From positions 1-64,000 of the forward strand of contig CAFBRK010000234.1 of assembly GCA_903231505.1 (NCBI GenBank): a stretch of 64,000 nucleotides of DNA. The letters run 5' to 3'. The notes under the pieces are model-generated. The model searched no databases. It was not told the DNA's origin and worked only from the letters and a program-made list of their open reading frames with translations. A program made the position numbers and the translations under genes. Positions 18,243-27,149 of this stretch are shown here, piece after piece. How positions within the stretch are numbered: position 1 is the first letter of the stretch; every line of letters starts with the position of its first letter. Source of the DNA: Olavius algarvensis associated proteobacterium Delta 3 (GTDB lineage Bacteria; Desulfobacterota; Desulfobacteria; Desulfobacterales; CAFBRK01).

Positions 18243-18638
18243 TTATAAGCATAGTTGTTCTTTGACCGTTGCGATCTGCTTGTCTGCATGATCGGGATTT
18301 TGGGTATTCGCCAGTTTCATCAGCCATCGGGATGCCTCTGTCGGCCGCTCGCCACGGCCTCCGAGTTTTATTTTGTACCAGCTCGGCAGTTCATGCTCGT
18401 AGGCATTGGTCAAATCTGCAGCGCTCTGGCGAAAGACTTTGGACGCCGAGCCGGCGGAATGAGTTCCGCTCTCTTTAAGCATGGCGGGATAGGAATCCAG
18501 TGCCGCCGAAAGTTGTTGTTTCAGGTTCACATATCGCGAAATCGGTTGAATCCAATATTTGATTACACTATATCCGCCGACACCGATGATGAAACCGACC
18601 GCAGCCCCGATATAGTGGGTTGTCGTCAGAAAAGGCAT
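18243..18638 (-). CDS. Unknown protein with one membrane helix
   Basis: A 131-residue protein from ATG 18638 after AAGGAG. It has an N-terminal hydrophobic helix (about residues 9-27: IGAAVGFIIGVGGYSVIKY) and then a helical soluble part with KQQLSAALDSYPAMLK and a C-terminal 'GERPTEASRWLMKLANTQNPDHADKQIATVKEQL'. It would be anchored in the inner membrane. It is not recognised. It lies between the second deacetylase and the spermidine-synthase-like gene, all on the minus strand. Confidence 0.65.
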   Translation of the reverse strand: MPFLTTTHYIGAAVGFIIGVGGYSVIKYWIQPISRYVNLKQQLSAALDSYPAMLKESGTHSAGSASKVFRQSAADLTNAYEHELPSWYKIKLGGRGERPTEASRWLMKLANTQNPDHADKQIATVKEQLCL

Positions 18639-18810
18639 TCCAGGGGTCTCCTTGAACCAGGCTAACCCGAACATTTCATGAAATTTTTTCAGAAAGTGAT
18701 TGAAAAGAAAACATGTCATTCATTTATCTGAAAGTCCGGGGCATTCAGACAGCGTACAATATGTTAAAATAATTATGGCCGAAATAACTGAAAAAGTTTC
18801 ACCCTTTGGG

Positions 18811-18908
18811 CCAAACGGAGACTTCCACGGCCCGCGTTATTCGAGGTTCGCGGTAGGTGGACTACAGCGTCACCTCGAAATGCCTTGTCCATGAAAGTCT
18901 CCGTTTGG
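18811..18908. other. Three-tier stem-loop element
   Basis: Outer perfect arms CCAAACGGAGACTT (18811-18824) and AAGTCTCCGTTTGG (18895-18908) enclose middle arms TTCGAGGT (18840-18847) and ACCTCGAA (18872-18879). These in turn enclose CGC/GCG (18849-18851, 18867-18869) and GTAG/CTAC (18853-18856, 18862-18865). The 98-base span folds into one long nested hairpin on either strand. It lies in a 312-base gap with no gene and could be a structured RNA or a mobile miniature element. Confidence 0.55.
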
Positions 18909-18924
18909 TGAAATATCCGGGCGA

Positions 18925-18946
18925 AACCATGCGACGACGCATGGTT
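18925..18946 (-). terminator. Hairpin just after the spermidine-synthase-like gene
   Basis: Arms AACCATGCG (18925-18933) and CGCATGGTT (18938-18946) form a perfect 9-bp stem with a 4-base loop, five bases beyond the minus-strand stop codon at 18951. No T tract follows, so it is a terminator-like hairpin rather than a canonical intrinsic terminator. Confidence 0.5.
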
Positions 18947-18950
18947 GATA

Positions 18951-21083
18951 TCAAATCAGGAAAAACACAATCGCCGAAACCAATATCATTATCATGGCAG
19001 TCTGGTCCATGCCGAAAAAGGGAATCAGAATTAAGCCGGCAATGATGGCTCCGATGCATCCCCCGAGCAGATCTGCGGCATAAAGGGGCGACACCACCGC
19101 TTTCTGATCGTTGCCGACGGCCAGTGACACTTGGGCAAACAGCGCGGCCACCAGCCCGCCTGAAACGAACAACAAGGCACTCACCGCTCCAAGACTCCCG
19201 GCATGCCCGCCGTGTAATATCCAGGCGAGCAACAGACTAAACACCCCGAACCCGGCAGCAATCGATTTTCCGGTTCGGCGCGAGGGGGAGGGGAAAAATC
19301 CGGCCATGCCTATTGCACCTGTCGTCAGGCCTGCCATGAAGGCCGTCAGCAGAATGCCGATGTTCTGAAACAGAACTCCGCTTTTCACCTGGTAATGAAG
19401 AATGAGCAGAGTCTCCGCAATCATACCCAGCAACCCGGCACAAAAGACTGCCGTGACGCGGCCCGGCCCTATTCGGCTCCTGTACGACAGGAAAAGTATG
19501 AGCGGGACGGCCAACAGCACAGCAGCGGCGGCTGTCCACAACGCCGACGTCTGCAGTTGCGCCGGATGCTGATTGATAATGTCGGGCAACAACTTCGACA
19601 GCCAAAGCAACGTCGAATATTGATAGCAGATGGGCCGACGGTCCGTGTTAGCCGGGGCATCGGTGGAGGTCAGCAGTGAAACAATTTCGGAAAAACGGTC
19701 ATTGGTGTACACGTATCGCACATAGTCATCTGAAATCAAACGACTGCGAATAAGCTTTCTCCGGAACCGTTTAACAAGCGGGGTCGGGTCACGGGTAAGC
19801 GGCCGATGGGCGGCAATGAATGTATTTGTTACGCCCGGCAGGACGACCACATCTTTGAATTCCGCTGTCAGGGCATTGTAGATGCTGGTGTTCCGGTAGG
19901 TCAGAAATTTGGTCCAGAGATTTTCCAGGGACGGCAATCGAAATGCAAATACGCCGTTGGGGGCTAATTTTTCAGAACACAGCCGAAAATACTCGCGGGT
20001 ATAAAACCGGTTGGTGCTACCGGAAACCGGCTCCGGCATGCCGTTGAGAATCAAATCGTAGGGTTCGGCTGTTTTCAAAAAGGAACGGGGATCGGCTTCA
20101 ACAATTCGTGCATTCTCAGCGCGAAAGGCCTCCGGAAGATGCCTCCGGACAATTTCCAGGAGATCCCGGTTGATCTCCACATAATCAATGGATAGCGCAC
20201 CGTGTTTCCGGACCTCGTGAATCAATCCCTCCACTCCGCCGCCGGACACCAGGACACGGATCGGGGCTGGATGATTCAAGGCGCTCAGGTGTACAAATTC
20301 TTCGGCGGTCGTGCCTTCGGTTTCGAAGCTGAGAACATCATTTTCATAGACGACCAACTGCCCTTCCCGACCGGCAAGAGAAACTCGACTGTAAGGAGAA
20401 TCCCGGCTTTCGATAATGTCCGGATGGTTCCAGGACGTCATATATCGATCCAGCCGATTCACCATCACGAGACCGGCCAGAAAAACAACCAATACGGCAC
20501 CAGCTGCCATCGACATCCAACGGCTCTTAATCCCATCGATGGGCAAGATTGCAGCCCCTGCCGAAACTACGGCGCACAGCATTAGGGTTGATAAATTGGA
20601 GATCCCCAATGCCATGAGCACCGTTGCACATATGCCGCCAAGGATGGCGCCCATGCTTTCGATGCCGTAGGCCATCGCCAGGCTGCGACTGCCGCGCGAA
20701 ACATAAATTTTTGCGGCCCATTGAAACGCCAACCCCAGAGCCACACCAATGGGAAGCAGGGCCATCGCCATGCCGAACATCTGTCTATTAAAGGATAGAT
20801 ACGTTCCCGGGATTCCCACGAAAAGCACGCGCATCCCCCGGATGAACGCCATGTCGGCAAACAAAAGAAGACCGAACCCGATAAAGAGCCAGCTCAGTCT
20901 TCCGGGGGAGGGTACCCCGGCGCGACGGCCGACAGCGGCTCCCAACGCCGACCAGAGCATCCAAAGACCAATGGCAATGACGTAGATCAGTTCGACGCCG
21001 TAATAGGCCACGTTCAGTTCACGTAAAATCGCCACCTGACTGAAAATGGAGATGAAGCCGACGATGAAGAGGGAGAAAGTCAT
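18951..21083 (-). CDS. Membrane-embedded spermidine-synthase-like protein
   Basis: A three-part protein of about 710 residues from ATG 21083. The N-terminal half has about seven membrane helices (TFSLFIVGFISIFSQVAILREL onward). A central methyltransferase-fold domain of the spermidine synthase type follows, with LVSGGGVEGLIHEV, DYVEINRDLLEIV, VEADPRSFLK and YDLILNGMPEPVSG...FYTREYFRLC. A second membrane bundle forms the C-terminus. The usual 'D..DP' of true aminopropyltransferases reads 'NGMPEP', so catalysis as spermidine synthase is uncertain. The frame extends to 21197 through a repeat and is not used there. It lies downstream of the AmmeMemoRadiSam genes on the same strand. Confidence 0.8.
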   Translation of the reverse strand: MTFSLFIVGFISIFSQVAILRELNVAYYGVELIYVIAIGLWMLWSALGAAVGRRAGVPSPGRLSWLFIGFGLLLFADMAFIRGMRVLFVGIPGTYLSFNRQMFGMAMALLPIGVALGLAFQWAAKIYVSRGSRSLAMAYGIESMGAILGGICATVLMALGISNLSTLMLCAVVSAGAAILPIDGIKSRWMSMAAGAVLVVFLAGLVMVNRLDRYMTSWNHPDIIESRDSPYSRVSLAGREGQLVVYENDVLSFETEGTTAEEFVHLSALNHPAPIRVLVSGGGVEGLIHEVRKHGALSIDYVEINRDLLEIVRRHLPEAFRAENARIVEADPRSFLKTAEPYDLILNGMPEPVSGSTNRFYTREYFRLCSEKLAPNGVFAFRLPSLENLWTKFLTYRNTSIYNALTAEFKDVVVLPGVTNTFIAAHRPLTRDPTPLVKRFRRKLIRSRLISDDYVRYVYTNDRFSEIVSLLTSTDAPANTDRRPICYQYSTLLWLSKLLPDIINQHPAQLQTSALWTAAAAVLLAVPLILFLSYRSRIGPGRVTAVFCAGLLGMIAETLLILHYQVKSGVLFQNIGILLTAFMAGLTTGAIGMAGFFPSPSRRTGKSIAAGFGVFSLLLAWILHGGHAGSLGAVSALLFVSGGLVAALFAQVSLAVGNDQKAVVSPLYAADLLGGCIGAIIAGLILIPFFGMDQTAMIMILVSAIVFFLI

Positions 21084-21250
21084 TGATGAACCATACCGGG
21101 TCATGCCGTTTAGAGCGGTGCTTTCTGTCGTTTTACCGGCACAGAAATGCCTAAAGTGCCTAAAATGACAAACCGGATAGCAGCGACTCTCGAACAATGT
21201 AGTTCGTTTGAGATCTTTTGGGCAATGATAACTTTGGGTAGAAGAGAATC

Positions 21251-22789
21251 TTATGGGTCAGAGGAGATATGGTGGGCCAGCTCCGATTCACTGAAGATCT
21301 CGGCCTGAAACGTATACAGCCGGGCGCCCTCTTTCCAGCTGCCGGCCGGGAGACTCGCCTTCCGGCAGAGCTGGTCCAGCATTTCGCCCCGATCCCACCC
21401 CTGTTCGGTGGCCACCTGGGGAAGAAATACAGCGACCCGGTCGCCCTTCTTCAAGCGGACACCGTCGATGCCGACGCGAATCGACCCGGCATCGGAAACC
21501 TGCCGGAACGGGGTCAGCACGGAAATCTCGATGTCGATGGTCTCCAACTCATCGGCTCGAAGCTGCGCGAACCGGCGGTCGTTAAAGGCGGCCTGAAGGG
21601 CCATGGCGCTGACCACCTGGCAAAGCGGCATGTTCTCAGCCATGTGACCGATACACCCTCTCAGACGTCCGTTTTTCTTCAGGGTGACAAAGGCCCCCCT
21701 GGGCTGCACCAGAAGCCGGTCGTCACTGCGTGGAAAGGGCACCATATCGATGTGCAGTGCATGTTCAATGGTCTTTCGTGCAAGCTCGAGAAGACGGCGT
21801 TTTTGCTCAGTGGTCAGTACGGATGTCTGTTGCTCCGTCCGGGATGACGATTTGGGAACGGTTCGGCATTCCGGATCTCGAGACAGAGACATGGCCCCGT
21901 ATCCAACCACACGATCATGACTGCCGAGAGTGCTATCGCCAGAATTGGCGTAACTAACAATTCTGGCACAGTCCGCGCCGAGGTGTTTGGCGGCGACCAC
22001 GGTGGCCCAAACGGCCGTCTCCCCGCAAGCGGATGTTGCCAGATTCGGTATCTGTTTTGATCCATGCTCTCGGAGAGCGGCCTCTATGGTTGCCGGGGCC
22101 ATGCTTCGAAATGCCGCCAGGGTCTTGGCATCCACCCGCACGGCGTCATCGTAACGGGGGTAATGGGAGAGATCGGTACTGGCGACAATCAGGGCGTTCT
22201 TGGTCTTAAGCGCCGTTGCCAGAGTCTTCCCAAATTTAGAAACGATCTTCCGGTCATGGGTACCGATCAGGGCCGTGACAAGTTTCGCATTCGGGAAAAG
22301 CACTTGGACAAAGGGAACCTGGACCTCGAGAGAGTGCTCTTTTTGGTGGGCCTCCGGGTTGAAGAAAAAGCGCGGGTCCGAATCGATTAACTCTTTTGCC
22401 GTCTGCTGGTCGATCTCTGCGACACCCAATGGTGTTCGATAGCCTGTTCCCGAATATATGGAGACACCGTTAACGGGCACGGCGTGGGGGGCACCCAGAA
22501 GGACAACCAGATCGTATCGATGGGCTGCTGCCTGGCGGTAGGCATCAGCGGCAATCTGACCGGAATAGACGTACCCGGCATGGGGTGCAACCAGTGCCAC
22601 CGGCTTTTGATGGACCGTATTGGCGGCTTCGCCCATGAACAGCATTACGGCGTTTTTGAGCTTTTGTGCATCTTTTGGATAGAAGCGTCCGGCCACAGCC
22701 GGCTCCCGAATTGTCTCCGCAGAAAGATTCGATCCGGCCATGCCCAGTAGCATTATGGCTAAGGCATACGACACAATTCGCTGGGTCAT
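21251..22789 (-). CDS. Exported Memo-AMMECR1 fusion (AmmeMemoRadiSam A+B)
   Basis: A fusion of the two protein partners of the AmmeMemoRadiSam system, whose reaction is unknown. ATG 22789 begins a Sec-type signal peptide (QRIVSYALAIMLLGMAG, likely cut after NLSA). The Memo domain (about 28-300) shows AGRFYP, LVAPHAGYVYSGQIAADAY, STDLSHYPRYDDA and TSACGETAVW. The AMMECR1 domain (about 330-505) shows QPRGAFVTLKKNGRLRGCIGHM and a late 'VFLPQVATEQGWDR'. The start codon overlaps the stop of the radical SAM gene (ATGA), so the two are translationally coupled. An export signal on this pair is notable because its radical SAM partner also carries one. Confidence 0.88.
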   Translation of the reverse strand: MTQRIVSYALAIMLLGMAGSNLSAETIREPAVAGRFYPKDAQKLKNAVMLFMGEAANTVHQKPVALVAPHAGYVYSGQIAADAYRQAAAHRYDLVVLLGAPHAVPVNGVSIYSGTGYRTPLGVAEIDQQTAKELIDSDPRFFFNPEAHQKEHSLEVQVPFVQVLFPNAKLVTALIGTHDRKIVSKFGKTLATALKTKNALIVASTDLSHYPRYDDAVRVDAKTLAAFRSMAPATIEAALREHGSKQIPNLATSACGETAVWATVVAAKHLGADCARIVSYANSGDSTLGSHDRVVGYGAMSLSRDPECRTVPKSSSRTEQQTSVLTTEQKRRLLELARKTIEHALHIDMVPFPRSDDRLLVQPRGAFVTLKKNGRLRGCIGHMAENMPLCQVVSAMALQAAFNDRRFAQLRADELETIDIEISVLTPFRQVSDAGSIRVGIDGVRLKKGDRVAVFLPQVATEQGWDRGEMLDQLCRKASLPAGSWKEGARLYTFQAEIFSESELAHHISSDP

Positions 22790-24056
22790 GAGCGCGTCTC
22801 TCCTCCTTGGTCGAATACCCCGGCAATCGGTGCCTGGCAGAATTTGCATTTGCCGCCTTCGATGGTGATACCGGTAACGAAAAATGCGGTCCTGCGGATG
22901 ACGACCTTCCCGCAGGAGGGGCAGTGGGTGTTGTTCCCGGGGTGGCCCGGAACATTTCCCACGTAAGGATAGTTGATCCCGCTGTCCTTGGCGATGGCGT
23001 ATGCCCGCTCCAGGGTCGCCACCGGAGTCGGGGGAAGATTTCGCATCTGGTAATCCGGGTGGAATCGCGTAAAATGTATCGGCACATCCGGCCCCACTTC
23101 ATTCAGCACCCAATGGACAAGTTCCCGGAGCATGCGATCCGAATCGTTCAAGGTGGGAACCACCAGGTTGACGAGCTCCAGATGAACGCCCCGGCCGGCC
23201 ACGGTTTTAATACTCCGCAACACCGGTGCCAGTTCAGCGCCGCAGACATTCCGGTAAAAATCCCGGCTGAAGCCTTTTAGGTCAATTTTAATGGCGTCCA
23301 ACACCTCACACATCTCGTCCAGCGGGTCCGGATTCATAAATCCGCAACTGATCAGGACGCTCTCGATATCCCGTTGCGCCGCCAGACGGGCGATATCGGT
23401 CAGATACTCGGCAAAGACGGTGGGCTCGTTGTAGGTGAACGCGATGATCGGAACGCTGCGTTTTTGGGTGCTGTGCACCACGACGTCAGGGGGATAGAAA
23501 TCCGTCGGGAAATCTTCGGGCCGGGCTTGGGAAATCTGCCAGTTCTGGCAAAACTTGCAACTGAGGGGGCATCCGGTGGTCGATAAAGAAAAGGCCTGGG
23601 ATCCCGGCCGATAATGGTAGAACGGTTTTTTTTCGATGGGGTCCACGTGCACGGAGACGGGATGTCCGTATACCAGACTCCGCAGCTGACCGTCCACATG
23701 AATGCGCGCCCGGCATCGCCCGCGCTCCCCTTCGCGAATCAAGCATTCCTGGGCACACAATTCGCACTTGATGATCACCTCGCCCCGATCATGGGGATTG
23801 TCGGTCAACGTTTCGTCGGGCTGATGACATCTGAGGCAGTCAATGCCGGCGGTCCGGGTGGACACCCAATAACGGGCAGGGGGGCGTGTTGAAGCAATTG
23901 GGTGGCGGCTGAATTCGAAGCGGCGGCATCCACTTCCCAAATCAGGTGCTGCCACCACACCGGTACGGTGACGAAAGCGCCGGCCCAAAACGCGCTTTTT
24001 TTGAGAAACCGGCGGCGGGAGACATCTTCGAAAAGGTTTGCTGTGTCGACCGGCAT
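22786..24056 (-). CDS. AmmeMemoRadiSam radical SAM enzyme with Tat signal, frameshifted near the N-terminus
   Basis: The radical SAM partner of the AmmeMemoRadiSam set. The cluster motif is CPLSCKFC (CX3CX2C). An N-terminal Cys block (CELCAQECLIREGERGRC) and a C-terminal zinc-ribbon (CPSCG...CKFCQ) match the family. The first ~60 residues lie in another frame beginning at 24056 and contain a clear Tat signal (SRRRFLKKSAFWAGAFVTVPV). The frames join at a run of six G's (C's on this strand) at 23879-23884; one more C would give a continuous 'QHAPPARYWVST'. The main-frame extension up to 24084 is Arg-rich and unlike anything expected. A CLRCH motif, possibly heme c-binding, precedes the Cys block. 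Confidence 0.8.
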
Positions 24057-24218
24057 GGTCTGTATACCCGGGTTGGACGGTCACAGGTTCACGTCTTGAC
24101 TATGTTAAAAATCCGAAATTCTGTCAAGGCAGGCACCAATTTGCCAATCATACCTGAAAAACTGTATAATATTGACGATTCTCAATCGACCCGGAGGATC
24201 TCAAGGAGCGTCATCAGA

Positions 24219-25049
24219 ATGAACATAAGACAAAACAGACTGGAGATTCGATGGATCGTTGTGTGTGCGGTCCTCATTTACGTTTGCGCGCCACCACCGG
24301 CAGCGGCTGAAACAAACGAAGCACCGGATCTTTCGCAGCTGCCGTTTGCCGTTGGCGAGAAACTGACGTTCAAACTGCGATGGGGGTTTTTCCCGGCAGG
24401 CCGGGCGGTACTGGAAGTCCTCCCCCCTGAGAAGATCAATGGCGAAATGGCCCACCATTTTGTTTTGACCGTCCGGACCAATTCATTTGTCGACGCATTT
24501 TATCGAGTTCGACAACGCATCGACGCCTACTGCGACCTGGCGGTCACCAGATCCATACTGTACAAGGAGGTCCACTCCGTACGGAAAACCAAACGGGACT
24601 CTGAAATCCGGTTCGACTGGGAAAATATGAAAGCCCAGTATGTGGATTTCGGACAGGCCGCGGAACCGATCCAGATCAAGCCCGGAGCGTTCGATCCGCT
24701 GTCGGCGTTTTACTTCAGTCGAACCATGGATCCGTCTCATACGAAAAATGTGGAACGACCCGTCACCGACGGAAAAAAATGTGTGATGGGTCGGGCAACG
24801 GTTGTCAAGCGTCAGAAGATCAAACTCTGGAAGCAGCGATACGATACATTCCTCGTAGAGCCGGAACTTGCAGAGGTCGGCGGGGTATTTGAAAAAGACA
24901 AGAATGCCAAGATCCAGATATGGGTAACTGCGGACCATCGCAGAATCCCGGTGCAATTAAAAAGTAAGGTGTCTGTGGGCAGTTTTGTGGGGGCACTCGT
25001 ATCGGCAGAATTACCCACACCGGCCACATCCGTGATTTCTCGACGATAA
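24219..25049 (+). CDS. Exported DUF3108 protein
   Basis: A periplasmic DUF3108 protein of about 276 residues. ATG 24219 follows AAGGAG and starts a signal peptide (RWIVVCAVLIYVCAPPPAAA). The domain begins LPFAVGEKLTFKLRWGFFPAGRAVLEV, the family's 'GE.L.Y...w......G' strand pattern, and continues with 'DAYCDLAVTRSILYKEV' and 'IWVTADHRRIPVQLKSKVSVGSFVGALV'. The open frame runs upstream to 23946, but that part overlaps the divergent radical SAM gene and lacks a signal. It is probably an outer-envelope beta-rich protein; its role is unknown. The next gene follows by about 60 bases. Confidence 0.8.
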   Translation: MNIRQNRLEIRWIVVCAVLIYVCAPPPAAAETNEAPDLSQLPFAVGEKLTFKLRWGFFPAGRAVLEVLPPEKINGEMAHHFVLTVRTNSFVDAFYRVRQRIDAYCDLAVTRSILYKEVHSVRKTKRDSEIRFDWENMKAQYVDFGQAAEPIQIKPGAFDPLSAFYFSRTMDPSHTKNVERPVTDGKKCVMGRATVVKRQKIKLWKQRYDTFLVEPELAEVGGVFEKDKNAKIQIWVTADHRRIPVQLKSKVSVGSFVGALVSAELPTPATSVISRR

Positions 25050-25112
25050 ACAGGACCACGGCTGATCCGGACATCGGCCCGGTGGAAAAAACGATATCGA
25101 TAGGAGAATCCG

Positions 25113-27138
25113 ATGAACACAATCCGTAACAGATGTGCCGCTGGCATTCTGGCGGCTCTGTGCATGCTGTTTTTCACTATCGCCCCCGGCCTCGGCGGCG
25201 AAAACGCCGACCAAGCCGGTCAAGCCGGCGGCCGGGAAGACTGCTGCAAGCCAGTCTCCCAGTCAGGTGCTGGATGTGATTGTCAAAATCAACCGTCTCG
25301 AGGACGCCCTCGGTGTCGTGGACCAGCTCTACAGCGCGACCCAAAAAGATCCCGCCCAGTCTCCCACGATGCTCTTGAGGGGCATGTTGCAAGGCACGGA
25401 CTGGATCGATGCCTCCCGGCCGATCGTCATCGGTATCGAAATCCGGGAACCGACACCGGCCATGGCCGCTATGATACCCTTTGTCGACCCCAATCCGAGC
25501 TTTATGACCTCCTTCGGAGCCCAACCCGGACCGGGCTATTACCTGATCGGGCTGCCTCCGGGTGAGCCGGTTACCCTTTCCGAAGTCGCCATGCTGGAAA
25601 TGGCCGGTGCCGTTCAGGTGCCGGGAGACATGTCCGTGACCATCGATGTCGCGCTGGGTCGGATACTGAAAACACGGGAAGGGCAGATCCGGGAGCGGCT
25701 CAGCCAAATGGCCACTCTCCCCAACGCCGATAAAATGACCGAGGCCGGACTGACACCCGAAAAACTGGGGAAAATGTTGGACACCGCCGCCCAGATCGGA
25801 AACATATCCTTCGGTCTCAATCTGGACAGAACTGAAATCAGTACCCTTTTTGAAATGATCGCCGAAAACGGCACCCCCCTTTCCGACGCGATTACCAAAA
25901 CCGACAGACCGACATCTCTCCAAGGATATGCAACGGCGCATCAAGTGAATTTCAGAAGCCGGGAGTATGATATCCAGGGCCTCACGGCCATTCTTCTGTC
26001 GGCCTTCGGCGAACTTTATCAACAGATGGGCATCGACGTGAAGGGCATGCAAGACATCCTGGCTTCTTTTACGGGCGAGATGGCCGGCGGCATGTCCTAC
26101 GGCCCCGGCGGAATAACGTTTGAGATGATCGCCCTGATGAAAGGTGCCGCCACATCCGGCGATTTCATCGAAAACACCTATCTGCCATGGCTTGAGAATT
26201 ACAGTCGCACATTCGAAAAGAAATTCGAGAAGGATCTCGGGAGAGACTTCGGTCCCCTCTGGGTTCGCACAAAACCGAGTCAGGTGGCCGGTTACCGGGT
26301 CGTCGGGGAGAAGTTTCAGATGCCGGCAATGCCGGGAGCGGACAACGCCTTGAACACCCTCATGAACTATGAGGTCCGGCTGGCGATGGTTGGTGACAAA
26401 TTTATCATCGCCCCTGATGACAGGCGGATGGCAGAACTCATAAAGACCGCCAAAACCGTGAAAAAAGCGCCTGCCAGCGGCCCCCTGATGACCGCAGACA
26501 TTGACATGGGAAGCTACATGGGCGGCATCATGGGGATTATCCCCGGCATGGATGAGATGGTGGGGACGTTACCGAAAACGGGTCGGATTACCGTTTCTGC
26601 GGACATGGAAAACGGGCGCGCCTACGCCCGCACCTCGATTCCCACCAGGGATATCGGCACGCTGGTGGCATATTTCGCCCAGCTTGACGCCTCCGTCAAA
26701 AAGACGGCGTTCCGGCCATCCGAAGAAAAGCCGGAAGCTGTGGCCGGGGCCGATAAAACAAAACAGCCGCTAAACCCGGAAACCGATCCTGACTATTGGA
26801 TTGACAAAGGCGCCCTGGCGGCGACCTACGGTGCCGACACGTATGCTATCAAATACTTTCAAAAGGCCCTGGCACTGGACTCCAAAAGGAGTGATGCCTA
26901 TTTTCAGATGGGCATCTCCTACGGTGAATTGAGAGCGTTTGCCGAGGCGATAGAGGCCATTGAAAAGGCGATCGCCATCGATCCGCAACGGGGCGTTTAT
27001 TACTACGGCAGGGGGCGGGTGTTTTTGATGTCGGGAGAGACGAGCCTGGCCATCGAAGACTTTCGAATCGCGGCCGATCTTGGCAGTGAGGATGCCAGAA
27101 GATACCTGGAACTGACCGCCGAATATGAGGCGGAATAG
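25113..27138 (+). CDS. Exported protein with C-terminal TPR repeats, frameshift in the signal peptide
   Basis: A secreted protein of roughly 670 residues, not recognised over most of its length, ending in two to three TPR units (about residues 560-665: TYAIKYFQKALALDSKRSDAYFQMGISYGEL, AIEKAIAIDPQRGVYYYGRG). ATG 25113 follows TAGGAG and encodes a good signal peptide start (GILAALCMLFFTIAP). The mature part lies in the next frame, open from GTG 25135. Removing one C from the five at 25183-25187 rejoins them as 'FTIAPASAAKTP', a normal cleavage site. A GTG 25135 start gives a poorer leader. A family of Gly/Met-rich segments (MGGIMGIIPGMDEM) lies in the middle. Confidence 0.7.
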
Positions 27139-27149
27139 CGGCAGCGTTT

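Noticed and set aside
21084..21197. Longer start for the spermidine-synthase-like protein
   Set aside because: The added residues translate a dispersed repeat (His-Phe-Arg tandem); ATG 21083 begins the first membrane helix.
22786..24084. Radical SAM protein starting at 24084 in a single frame
   Set aside because: The first ~75 residues are Arg/Pro-rich and unlike the family, while another frame over the same bases encodes a textbook Tat signal.
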